In this document: positions 47,401 to 54,233 of the stretch, piece by piece
How the letters are laid out: every line of letters starts with the position of its first letter
Position numbering within the stretch: position 1 is the stretch's first letter
From: VXYL01 sp965243095
GTDB taxonomy: Bacteria > Pseudomonadota > Gammaproteobacteria > Pseudomonadales > Azotimanducaceae
Assembly (NCBI GenBank): GCA_965243095.1
Contig: OZ251530.1
Span: 496,001 to 560,000 of the forward strand
Length of the DNA stretch: 64,000 nt
Reading direction: 5' to 3'
Program-made: the position numbers and the translations under genes
The notes under the pieces: model-generated
The model's input: only the letters and a program-made list of their open reading frames with translations
Database searches by the model: none
Told to the model about the DNA's origin: nothing

Positions 47401-47487
47401 CGAAAGAGGGGCTACGGCAACGACAGTGCCATCGAGACGCTGGCCACTGAGATCGTCGATATTGCCAAGGCGCGATCCGATCCATGA
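44446..47487 (+). CDS. hsdR: Type I restriction enzyme R subunit
   Basis: 1,013 residues. The N-terminal nuclease domain carries the E157-x-K159 motif (VVIECKSPT). A superfamily-2 translocase follows with Walker A QGSGKS (Lys316), DEAH (Asp414-His417), GFTGTPI, and a motif VI region QAIARVNRPC. The helical C-terminus contacts HsdM. HsdR pumps DNA past the bound complex and cuts it far from the recognition site. It is translationally coupled to hsdS and to the metallopeptidase gene behind it. No frameshift is seen, so the system looks intact. Confidence 0.94.
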   Translation: MMPNAAGWNELHLAEDPAIGLLRSFGYMYIPAEALEGERASRKETVLTTRLTAALKRLNPWLSDPNVAQATRRITQVSAASLAEANRAAYTSLTYGVALEQDRGDGRKSHTVRFLDFDEPERNDWIVTRQYRVRGAKKDIVADIVVFVNGLPLVVIECKSPTVGDGWKGEAVAQLRRYQEADDRWKQQGAPKLFETAQILIGTCGQRAVYGTVGTPDRYYFEWKDPYPLSTAELGEKLGRDPMAQDILLYGLLEPRNLLDIVRNFVVFEVEGGRTVRKLARYKQFVAVNKAMERIRKAHTPARRGGVIWHTQGSGKSLTMLWLALKLRRDQAQQQPTIVIVTDRTKLDSQIKGVFTACGFPNPEQAASVRDLRRLLEHPTGKTVMTTIQKFQDLGEPSTSVALSDATNIFVMVDEAHRSQYRSLAANMRQALPNACFLGFTGTPIDKERRSTFRTFGSYIDTYTIEQSVQDGATVPIFYESRLPELQVVGQTLDQLFNRMFADRSEEERAAIKRRHANEEAIAGVPHRIDAICLDLIEHFAKSIAPNRFKAQVVATSRHAAVTYKEALDRLNGPESAIIMSAGNNDEERLAKWHLAKQQQDRLIERFKDRDDPLAILIVCDMLLTGFDAPAEQVMYLDAPLREHGLLQAIARVNRPCGDDKTHGLVVDYRGVSTQLDEALAIFSTTDVKGALVPREDELPRLESRHAAAMRTFESVKDKGDLDACVRFLEPEDVRAEFDLAFRRFSQSMDVLLPDPKALRYRGDLIRLGKIRRAAQARYRDDRLDLTGCGEKVRQLIAGAVVADGIEILVKEVRIFSPEFDEKMEALKTDRAKASEMEHAIRHEISVRVDENPEYYESLRERLEAIIKERREERIDAAQQLALLDSLREGLKGEQAQAEESGLSPRAFAIHGLLQRHQQQVGEERAVLGIGESTSDTSGRLSATSNERDLASELDQEIAPFTGVVDWQQKDDEQRRMRQKIKRCLRKRGYGNDSAIETLATEIVDIAKARSDP

Positions 47488-48212
47488 CCGCACCGGAGAC
47501 GTCCGTCATCGCGTGGGGCAATACGCAGCTGCCCTACACCATCCGGCGCAGCAATCGCCGCCGGAAGACGGTTACGGTGTCGGTCGATGCAGCCGGCAGC
47601 GTGCTAGTGGCGGCACCGGCGGACTTCCCGACGCCAAAGATCGACGCGGTGGTGCGGCGCAAGGCGGCTTGGATCGGCAGGAAGTTCCGTGGCATGGAAT
47701 CGCAACACGCGCCACCCGGCCCGCACGAGTTCGTCAGCGGCGAGAGCGTCCTCTATCTGGGCCGACACTATCGCCTGAAGGTGCTTCCGCACAGCGACGG
47801 GCCGGCGAAGCTGCGAGGCCGCTGGCTGCATGTGGCGGCTTGTGCGGGTGAAGGTCAATCGGATCGGGTACGCGACGCGCTGATCGCTTGGCTTCGGCTC
47901 GGCGCCGAGGGGCGGTTGCCGGAACGGGTGGACGCTTGGTGCGCGAAGGTCGGTGTGCCGATGCCGCCTGTCTTGGTGGCAAGCCAGCGCAAGCGCTGGG
48001 GCAGTTGCGACAGCCGCGGCACCATCCGCCTCAACTGGCGCATCGTGCAAGCACCCATGCGCTTGGTGGATTATGTGGTCGTCCACGAGCTCGCACATCT
48101 GCGCCACCGCGGCCACGGACGCGACTACTGGCAAGCGGTTGGGCGCGTCATGCCGGACTACGAGCGGCGGCGCAAGGAACTCAGGGAAATCGGCGGCCGG
48201 TTGACTTGGTAG
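47484..48212 (+). CDS. YgjP-type (M48/DUF45) metallopeptidase
   Basis: 242 residues. The N-terminal beta-rich domain (YTIRRSNRRRKTVTVSVDAAGSVLV) leads to a zinc-protease domain with HELAH (VVHELAHLRHRGHGRDYW), where the third zinc ligand is the downstream His in HGRDYW. The ATG overlaps the hsdR stop by ATGA, so it is the fourth gene of the hsd operon. Small proteases of this family are often seen next to type I restriction genes; turnover of the R subunit or damage response are possible roles, not shown. Confidence 0.87.
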   Translation: MTAPETSVIAWGNTQLPYTIRRSNRRRKTVTVSVDAAGSVLVAAPADFPTPKIDAVVRRKAAWIGRKFRGMESQHAPPGPHEFVSGESVLYLGRHYRLKVLPHSDGPAKLRGRWLHVAACAGEGQSDRVRDALIAWLRLGAEGRLPERVDAWCAKVGVPMPPVLVASQRKRWGSCDSRGTIRLNWRIVQAPMRLVDYVVVHELAHLRHRGHGRDYWQAVGRVMPDYERRRKELREIGGRLTW

Positions 48213-48248
48213 CTTGGTAGCGTGCTTCGGGAGCGATGGGCGCAAGCC

Positions 48249-48257
48249 TGCTATAGT
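48249..48257 (+). promoter_or_regulatory. Extended -10 promoter (TGcTATAGT)
   Basis: TG at 48249-48250 and TATAGT at 48252-48257, about 62 nt before the AlbA_2 gene start and just after the hsd operon. It would give the AlbA_2/ParA pair its own transcript. No matching -35 box. Confidence 0.45.
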
Positions 48258-48318
48258 CGGCGGGCTTCGTGCGAGTTGCGCACGGCGGGCGATGCGGAGG
48301 TGAGGAGGCGACGCGCCG

Positions 48319-49512
48319 ATGAGCTATACGGATGCCGAGCTCGAGGCGATGATGGCCGACCTCGAGTCCGACTTGGTGGAGCGAAAGGAATCCGCCCAAG
48401 ACGGGCGCAAGATCCGGCGCAACATCTGTGCCTTCGCCAACGACCTGCCGCGCAACGGCCGGGCCGGCGTTCTTTTCATCGGTGTGCGGGACGATGGTTC
48501 GTGCGCCTCGTTGCAGGTGGATGATGAACTGCTTAATCGGCTAGCGGGCATTCACGGCGAGGGGAAGGTCTTGCCGTTGCCGTCCATGACTGTGCAAAAG
48601 AAGGTCTTGCGAGGGTGCCAAGTGGCCGTTGTGACGGTGGAACCTTCGCCCCAGCCCCCGGTGCGGTTTGAAGGGCGCGTTTGGGTGCGCGTTGGGCCGT
48701 CCTTGCGCGAGGGTTCGGCGGCCGATGAGCAACGCTTGGCGGAACGTCGTCGCGCCATGGATCGTCCATTCGACTCGCGGCCCGCGGAAAGCGCTAAGCT
48801 TGACGCCTTGGACACGGCCTTCCTGCGTGACTGCTACTTTCCGAACGCCATCGCGCAAGATGTGCTAGAGCGCAATGCCCGCTCATTCGATCAACAGCTG
48901 CATTCGTTGCGGCTCGCAGATGCGAACGCGCCCACATGGGGAGCGCTGATTGCGTTCGCGCAGGACCCGTTGGCTTTCGTTCCCAGCGCATGGGTTCAGC
49001 TCCTGCGCTTGGACGGCGACGAGATCACGTCGCCGATTCTCGCCCAGCGCAGGCTGGCTGGTCGATTGGACGACGTCGTGCGCCAGCTCAACGAACTGAT
49101 CAGCCTCAACGTCGCCACGCGCACCACCGTGGCGGGGACGCTCACGGAGCAGCGGCACCCCGACTATCCGGTGGACGCCCTGCGCCAGCTCGCACACAAC
49201 GCGATCATGCACCGAACCTATGAGGAAACCCACACTCCCGTGCGCATCTACTGGTACGCGGATCGTGTCGAGATCGCCAGCCCGGGCGGTCTCTACGGAC
49301 GCATGAACGAGCGGAACTTTGGCCAAGGCGACACCGACTACCGCAATCCGCTGCTCGCGGAAGTCATGGCCAACCTCAAATTCGCGCAGCGGTTCGGGAT
49401 GGGCATCCCCTTGGCAAAGGAGGCGCTGCGCACCAACGGCAACCCAGAGCCGGAGTTCCGCTTTGAGCCGCAACTCGTAACGGCGACCGTGCGCGCCAAG
49501 CGGCAGGCGTGA
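48319..49512 (+). CDS. AlbA_2 (Schlafen-like) protein with C-terminal HATPase domain
   Basis: 397 residues. The N-terminal AlbA_2 domain (about 10-130) shows ESDLVERKESAQDGRKIRRNICAFAN, GVLFIGVRDDG and VWVRVGPSLREGSA. The C-terminal part (about 220-390) matches the HATPase_c_4 type: LRQLAHNAIMHRTYEE, PVRIYWYADRVEIASPGGL and FGMGIPLAKEAL. AlbA_2/HATPase proteins are nucleic-acid-linked ATPases found with mobile and defence genes; the exact activity is unclear. It lies directly behind the type I restriction operon and 3 bp before a ParA-like gene, suggesting joint function. Confidence 0.82.
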   Translation: MSYTDAELEAMMADLESDLVERKESAQDGRKIRRNICAFANDLPRNGRAGVLFIGVRDDGSCASLQVDDELLNRLAGIHGEGKVLPLPSMTVQKKVLRGCQVAVVTVEPSPQPPVRFEGRVWVRVGPSLREGSAADEQRLAERRRAMDRPFDSRPAESAKLDALDTAFLRDCYFPNAIAQDVLERNARSFDQQLHSLRLADANAPTWGALIAFAQDPLAFVPSAWVQLLRLDGDEITSPILAQRRLAGRLDDVVRQLNELISLNVATRTTVAGTLTEQRHPDYPVDALRQLAHNAIMHRTYEETHTPVRIYWYADRVEIASPGGLYGRMNERNFGQGDTDYRNPLLAEVMANLKFAQRFGMGIPLAKEALRTNGNPEPEFRFEPQLVTATVRAKRQA

Positions 49513-49515
49513 CAG

Positions 49516-50523
49516 GTGACGGCGCGCGCAGTGGACATGGCCAGCATCGCCATCTTCAACAACAAAGGGGGAGTGGGCAAGACGTCTCTAGTCTATCACT
49601 TGGCGTGGATGTACGCCAACTTGGACTACAACGTGTTGGTGGCGGATCTCGATCCGCAAGCTAACCTCACCACGATGTTCTTGAGCGACGAAGAGTTGGA
49701 ACCGCTGTGGGAGGCATCGGACGCCACCATCCACGCTTCGATACAGCCAGTGCTGGCCGGAACTGGAGACGTGACGTTGCCGAAGTTGCTGGAGCCGACG
49801 GTCGGCCTCAGTCTGGTCCCGGGAGATCTACGCCTGTCCAATGCGGAAGACGAACTTTCCAGCCAGTGGCCGGCTTCCCTTGGCGGGACGGAACGGGCTT
49901 TCCGCGTCCTTTCCGCAATCTGGCGGTCGCTGCGTTTGGCCGCGGCGCACGTTCGGGCGGATTTGGTGTTGTTGGATGTCGGCCCCAATCTCGGCGCATT
50001 GAATCGTGCCGCCCTGTTGGCGGCGGATCATGTGGTCGTCCCGGTCGCGCCGGACTTGCACTCCCTGCAAGGGCTGTGCAACTTGGGCCCTACGCTGCGC
50101 AGGTGGCGTGGCGATTGGAGGGCCCGGCGCGAACGCAACCCCGCGGAAGGCTTGCCAATGCCCCTCGGCGCGATGAAGCCCATCGGCTACGTCGTGTTGC
50201 CGCATGCCGTGCGACTCGACCGGCCCGTGCAAGCCTACGGCCGTTGGATGGCGCGGATCCCCAACGCCTATCGCCAGCATGTGTTGCAGAGAGACACCGC
50301 CACGCAAACCTTGGCGATGGCGGACGACGAGCACCGCCTTGCGACGCTCAGGCACTTCCGCAGCCTGATGCCCCTCGCCCACGAAGCCCGCAAGCCAATG
50401 TTCGCATTGAAGCTCGCCGATGGCGCCCTTGGCGGCCACACCCGCGCGGTGGCCGATTGCTATCGAGACTTCCGCGCCTTGGCCCTCAAGATCGCCGGCC
50501 GCTGCGGGGTTCCCGAACCGTAG
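49516..50523 (+). CDS. ParA/MinD-family ATPase
   Basis: 335 residues. It has the deviant Walker A FNNKGGVGKTS, switch LVADLDPQANLT and Walker B VLLDVGPNLGALN. The C-terminal half (PRIPNAYRQHVL-like region, MPLAHEARKPMFAL) differs from plasmid ParA proteins, and no ParB gene follows. It starts at GTG 49516, three bases after the AlbA_2 stop; an ATG at 49537 is possible. ParA-type ATPases position DNA or protein cargo, but with an AlbA_2/HATPase partner and no ParB this one may serve a defence or mobile-element role. Confidence 0.82.
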   Translation: MTARAVDMASIAIFNNKGGVGKTSLVYHLAWMYANLDYNVLVADLDPQANLTTMFLSDEELEPLWEASDATIHASIQPVLAGTGDVTLPKLLEPTVGLSLVPGDLRLSNAEDELSSQWPASLGGTERAFRVLSAIWRSLRLAAAHVRADLVLLDVGPNLGALNRAALLAADHVVVPVAPDLHSLQGLCNLGPTLRRWRGDWRARRERNPAEGLPMPLGAMKPIGYVVLPHAVRLDRPVQAYGRWMARIPNAYRQHVLQRDTATQTLAMADDEHRLATLRHFRSLMPLAHEARKPMFALKLADGALGGHTRAVADCYRDFRALALKIAGRCGVPEP

Positions 50524-50745
50524 CACGGCCCGGGCGTACCGTTTCGCGCCGTTTGCCACATGCCCGCGCTTCAGCGCAGGAGGTCGGCGTTCTTGACGCT
50601 GCCGCGCCATAGGCGCGGTGCATTTCGGCGTGTGCCCGCTGGCGCAACAGCAAAACCACGCGCTTGGAAAATCTCGCACTAGCGCGGCACAATCCTTGTC
50701 ACATAGCGGTACAATGGCCCGCTCATCGACCCCTCGGAACACGTC
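50524..50745. other. Intergenic gap after the ParA-like gene
   Basis: 222 bp without a coding frame. A TACAAT -10-like hexamer at 50710-50715 lies about 31 nt before the ATG at 50746; a TTGTCA sits too close (8 bp) to be its -35. Nothing else recognised. Confidence 0.4.
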
Positions 50746-50958
50746 ATGGATCTCATGAGGCACCTTCGATTGGCACTCCACAGCCCGTCGGCACCTAGCC
50801 AGACCAAGGAGGCCAGGGAGGCTAGGGAAGGCGCAGTCAAGCAAGTTGTTAGCCGTGTCGCACGCGGGAACATCCGCTTGCAGCGAGGGGAATACGACAC
50901 CAAAGCAGACATTGAGGCCCAGTATGAGCGGATCAAGGACTTCCGGTTCGAGGACTGA
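50746..50958 (+). CDS. Small hypothetical protein, 70 aa
   Basis: A charged, helical small protein (SQTKEAREAREGAVKQVV; RGEYDTKADIEAQYERIKDF). It has no signal or membrane segment. Its end overlaps the start of the next gene by 35 bp in another frame, which suggests coupled expression of the two. Function unknown; real gene status rests on codon character and arrangement. Confidence 0.5.
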   Translation: MDLMRHLRLALHSPSAPSQTKEAREAREGAVKQVVSRVARGNIRLQRGEYDTKADIEAQYERIKDFRFED

Positions 50959-51547
50959 ACGCAAGCCAACAGTCAAGCACTACCGGCAACTATACGAAGC
51001 CGCAGACAGCTTCGCACGCGAAGTCGGCGAGTTTCGCCAAGCTATTGCAATACCTGCCCACAACGAATTGCGGTATGCAGGCCACCACCTTCTGCAGGCG
51101 CTTGACGATTCGGGCCAAATTGCGGACGAGGAACAGTTGCGCCGGGCATGCTCGCACTGCGAACGGGCCATGTACGAGGCGGCCGAGGCAGGCGTGGTCT
51201 CGCTGCTGAGGTCGCTCGCGCAGTTCCAGCAGGACTACAAAGACATCGTGGTTGCCGAAGTCGTGCCGACCTACGGCGATTGCAAGGCAATGGCCCGCAA
51301 AGCTCGGGAGTTGCTGATTCGCGGCAGGTCGGAAGCGGTTGCGGCGAATGAAACCGCTTCGGAGTACATGCAAGCCTTTCGTGAACTCCGGGCCGCTAGC
51401 GAGCAGCTTGAGGATGCAAGAGACGATCTCAATGCCAAACTGACAGACCAAAGGCGCGGGACGCGCCGGTTCATCGTCACGACAGCCATCGCGTTGTTGG
51501 GGGTCGTTGGGACAGCGGCCATCATCGTGTTCCGCCTTGTGCTGTAG
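50924..51547 (+). CDS. Tail-anchored helical membrane protein
   Basis: 207 residues from the ATG at 50924. It is almost entirely helical and charged (YRQLYEAADSFAREVGEF ... QAFRELRAASEQLEDARDD), with one hydrophobic C-terminal helix (FIVTTAIALLGVVGTAAIIVF). That predicts a cytoplasmic coiled-coil domain anchored by its tail in the inner membrane. The layout resembles small membrane effectors of abortive-infection systems, but no family is recognised. It overlaps the 70-aa gene upstream; the frame extends back to 50846 without a better start. Confidence 0.6.
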   Translation: MSGSRTSGSRTERKPTVKHYRQLYEAADSFAREVGEFRQAIAIPAHNELRYAGHHLLQALDDSGQIADEEQLRRACSHCERAMYEAAEAGVVSLLRSLAQFQQDYKDIVVAEVVPTYGDCKAMARKARELLIRGRSEAVAANETASEYMQAFRELRAASEQLEDARDDLNAKLTDQRRGTRRFIVTTAIALLGVVGTAAIIVFRLVL

Positions 51548-51712
51548 CACTTGCCCGCGGCGCTACGATCGGCAATTTGACTGGGCTAGACGCGGTGGAA
51601 AGCCCGCCCTCTCCGCCGCCAACGCATACCCGCCCGCAGCCGGTGGTGTTGCCGGATTGCGGCATAATGGCCCACCCAAGGTGTTGAAGGTGCCGCCCGT
51701 GCGACAAGAACC

Positions 51713-52636
51713 ATGCCGAAGTTGATCCTCGAAACGAGTCTGCCGCTCGCCAATCGCCGCCAAGGCAAGGTGCGCGATCTCTACGACGTGCGATTGCCGG
51801 ATGGCGAGCAGGCGCTGCTCATTGTCGCCACCGACCGGGTGAGCGCGTTCGATGTGGTGCTGGCCAACGGGCCGGCTGGGAAGGGGGTGGTGTTGACGCA
51901 GATCTCCAAGTTCTGGTTCGACCGCTTTGCCGGCGAGTTCGACCACCACCTCATCTCCACGGACGCCGCCGACGTGCCGGGTCTGAACGCCGCCGAACGC
52001 GAGCAGATCGACGGGCGCGCGATGCTGTGCCGCAAGGCGCGGGTGTTGCCGGTGGAGTGCATCGCCCGCGGCCACCTCGCCGGCAGCGGTTGGAAGGACT
52101 ATCAGCGCCGCGGCCAAGTGTGCGGCATCGACTTGCCGGCCGGTCTGCGCAACGGCGACCGGCTGCCGGAACCGCTGTTCACGCCCTCCACCAAGGCGGA
52201 CACCGGCCACGACGAGAACATCAGCTTCGACGAGGGCGCGGCTATCGTGGGCCGGGAGACCATGCAGTGGCTGCAAGACGCCACCCTGCGCCTCTACGGT
52301 CTCGCCCGCGAGCACGCGTTCGAATGCGGCATCGTGTTGGCGGACACCAAGTTCGAGTTCGGCGTGCTGGAGGAAGGCGAAACGCCGATCCTCGTCGACG
52401 AGATCTTCACGCCCGACAGCTCGCGTTTCTGGCCCGCGGATCAATGGCGCCCGGGCGAGGAGCAGCCGAGTTTCGACAAGCAGTACGTGCGCGAGCACTT
52501 GGAAACCCTGGTGGCCGCCGGCCAATGGGACAAGACGCCGCCCGGCCCGGCGTTGCCGGACGACGTGCTGGCCAACACCATGTCGCGGTATTTAGAGGCG
52601 TATCGCCGCCTCACCGGCACGGAACTGGCGCTGTAG
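51713..52636 (+). CDS. purC: SAICAR synthetase
   Basis: 307 residues with RQGKVRDLYDV, VATDRVSAFDV, the ECIARGHLAGSGWKDYQ block, STKADTGHDENISF and the LADTKFEFG substrate region. PurC joins aspartate to CAIR using ATP in purine synthesis. Length matches the longer ~300-residue PurC form. A CATAAT hexamer at 51663-51668 may be its -10 box. The next gene, 26 bp downstream, catalyses a later step of the same pathway. Confidence 0.96.
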   Translation: MPKLILETSLPLANRRQGKVRDLYDVRLPDGEQALLIVATDRVSAFDVVLANGPAGKGVVLTQISKFWFDRFAGEFDHHLISTDAADVPGLNAAEREQIDGRAMLCRKARVLPVECIARGHLAGSGWKDYQRRGQVCGIDLPAGLRNGDRLPEPLFTPSTKADTGHDENISFDEGAAIVGRETMQWLQDATLRLYGLAREHAFECGIVLADTKFEFGVLEEGETPILVDEIFTPDSSRFWPADQWRPGEEQPSFDKQYVREHLETLVAAGQWDKTPPGPALPDDVLANTMSRYLEAYRRLTGTELAL

Positions 52637-52662
52637 GCGCCCCGCCTCGCCGCCGCCGGGCC

Positions 52663-53832
52663 GTGCGATCGGTGCCCATCCCGCTGCGCTACGGCTGCAA
52701 TCCGCACCAAGGCGACGCGGCGTTCGAGACGGACGCCGCCAATCCCGCGCTGCGCGTATGTGCCGGAGCGCCATCGATGATCAACATGCTCGACGCGCTG
52801 AACGCTTGGCAACTGGTGGCCGAACTGCGCCAAGCGCTGGGCTTGCCGGCGGCGGCTTCGTTCAAGCATCTCTCGCCGGCCGGCGCCGCGGTGGCGGTGG
52901 AGTTGCCGGAGGATCTGCGCCAAGCCTACGAGGTGGCGGAGCGCGAATTGACGCCGCTCGCCACGGCCTACGTTCGCGCCCGCGGCGCGGATCCCAAAAG
53001 CTCGTTTGGCGACTTCGTGGCGCTCTCGGAGCCGGTGGACGCCGCCACCGCGGACTATCTGCGCGGCGTGGTGAGCGACGGGGTGATCGCCCCCGGCTTC
53101 GGGCCCGGTGCGCTCGAAGTGCTTGCCGCGAAGAAGCGCGGCGCGTTCGTGGTGCTGGAGGCCAACGCCGGCTACACGCCCCCGCCAACGGAACGGCGCG
53201 AGGTGTTTGGCGTGGCGCTCACGCAGCAACGCAACCACCACCGGGTGAGCGCCGCGGATCTGGCGGATGTGGCATGTGGCGAACTCACCGCCGAGGCGCG
53301 GCGCGATTTGCTGCTCGGCTTGGTGACGCTCAAATACACGCAGTCCAACTCGGTGGGCTACGCCTTTGGCGGCCAGATGATCGGCATCGGCGCCGGGCAG
53401 CAATCGCGCGTGGACTGCACCAAGCTTGCCGGCGCCAAGGCGGACGCATGGCACCTGCGCCGGCATCCCAAGATGCTGGACATCCGCTTCCGCCCGGGGG
53501 TGAAGCGTCAAGACCGCGTGAACTGGCGCACCCGCTGCATCGAAGGCGATTTGACGCCGGGCGAGCAGGATGCCCTTGCGGACGCCACGGAGTCGGTACC
53601 GCCGCCGCTGACGGACGAAGAACGCGCCGATTGGCTCGCAGGCCCGGATGGCGTGTCCTTGGTGAGCGACGGCTTCCTGCCGTTCCGCGACAACGTGGAT
53701 CACGCCCGCAAGCACGGCGTTCGCTTCATCGCCCAACCGGGCGGCTCGGCGCGCGACGCCGAAGTGGAGCATGCCTGCCGCGAACACGGCATCGCCATGG
53801 TGTACACCGGCGTTCGCCTCTTTCACCACTGA
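52663..53832 (+). CDS. purH: Stand-alone AICAR formyltransferase (PurH C-terminal domain only)
   Basis: 389 residues matching only the transformylase half of PurH: IPLRYGCNPHQGDA, the catalytic FKHLSPAGAA (Lys68-His69), GYTPPPTERREVFG, KYTQSNSVGYAFGGQMIGIGAGQQSR and SDGFLPFRDNVDHA. It converts AICAR to FAICAR with 10-formyl-THF. The IMP-cyclohydrolase half of ordinary PurH is absent, so ring closure must be done elsewhere. It starts at GTG 52663 (GTG 52672 possible). A longer frame from 52027 is a shadow of purC. Confidence 0.9.
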   Translation: MRSVPIPLRYGCNPHQGDAAFETDAANPALRVCAGAPSMINMLDALNAWQLVAELRQALGLPAAASFKHLSPAGAAVAVELPEDLRQAYEVAERELTPLATAYVRARGADPKSSFGDFVALSEPVDAATADYLRGVVSDGVIAPGFGPGALEVLAAKKRGAFVVLEANAGYTPPPTERREVFGVALTQQRNHHRVSAADLADVACGELTAEARRDLLLGLVTLKYTQSNSVGYAFGGQMIGIGAGQQSRVDCTKLAGAKADAWHLRRHPKMLDIRFRPGVKRQDRVNWRTRCIEGDLTPGEQDALADATESVPPPLTDEERADWLAGPDGVSLVSDGFLPFRDNVDHARKHGVRFIAQPGGSARDAEVEHACREHGIAMVYTGVRLFHH

Positions 53833-53847
53833 ACCGGTCGGCTCGCC

Positions 53848-54171
53848 ATGGATTGGCCCACCTACAAGGCACTGTGCGAACGGCCGGACGTGATGCCGCG
53901 GGCAATGCTCGACCGCACCGCGGCCTTGCTGCCGCCGCAACTCGCCGCGGCGCTGCGTGCGGCCCGCGCCGCCACGCCGTTGCCAAAGCCGCACGACCAC
54001 AAGGGCGACGCCGGCACGGACATGTTCGAGATGGCGCTTTCGGCAAGCGACGCCAGCACCATTCTCGCCACCGTGGAAGAAGCGACCGAGCGTGGCCAAG
54101 CATCCCGCGGCCTGCTGGCGGCATGGCGCGAAGCCGAGTGCTATATTGCCGAGCGGTGCCAAGTTCCGTGA
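53848..54171 (+). CDS. Hypothetical protein, 107 aa
   Basis: A soluble protein with DWPTYKALCERPDVMPRAML at its start, an Ala/Leu-rich helical middle and the tail AAWREAECYIAERCQVP. No motif recognised. It sits 15 bp after the AICAR transformylase gene in the same direction, so it is likely co-transcribed; function unknown. Confidence 0.6.
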   Translation: MDWPTYKALCERPDVMPRAMLDRTAALLPPQLAAALRAARAATPLPKPHDHKGDAGTDMFEMALSASDASTILATVEEATERGQASRGLLAAWREAECYIAERCQVP

Positions 54172-54233
54172 CCGATCCCCGCAACGCCCGCCCGTGCGCC
54201 AGCGCGGCGGTTGTTCCGCTCCACTAAGCCGCC

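Noticed and set aside
49516..50523. Plasmid partition (parAB) locus
   Set aside because: Only the ParA-like ATPase is present; no ParB gene or iterated partition repeats follow.
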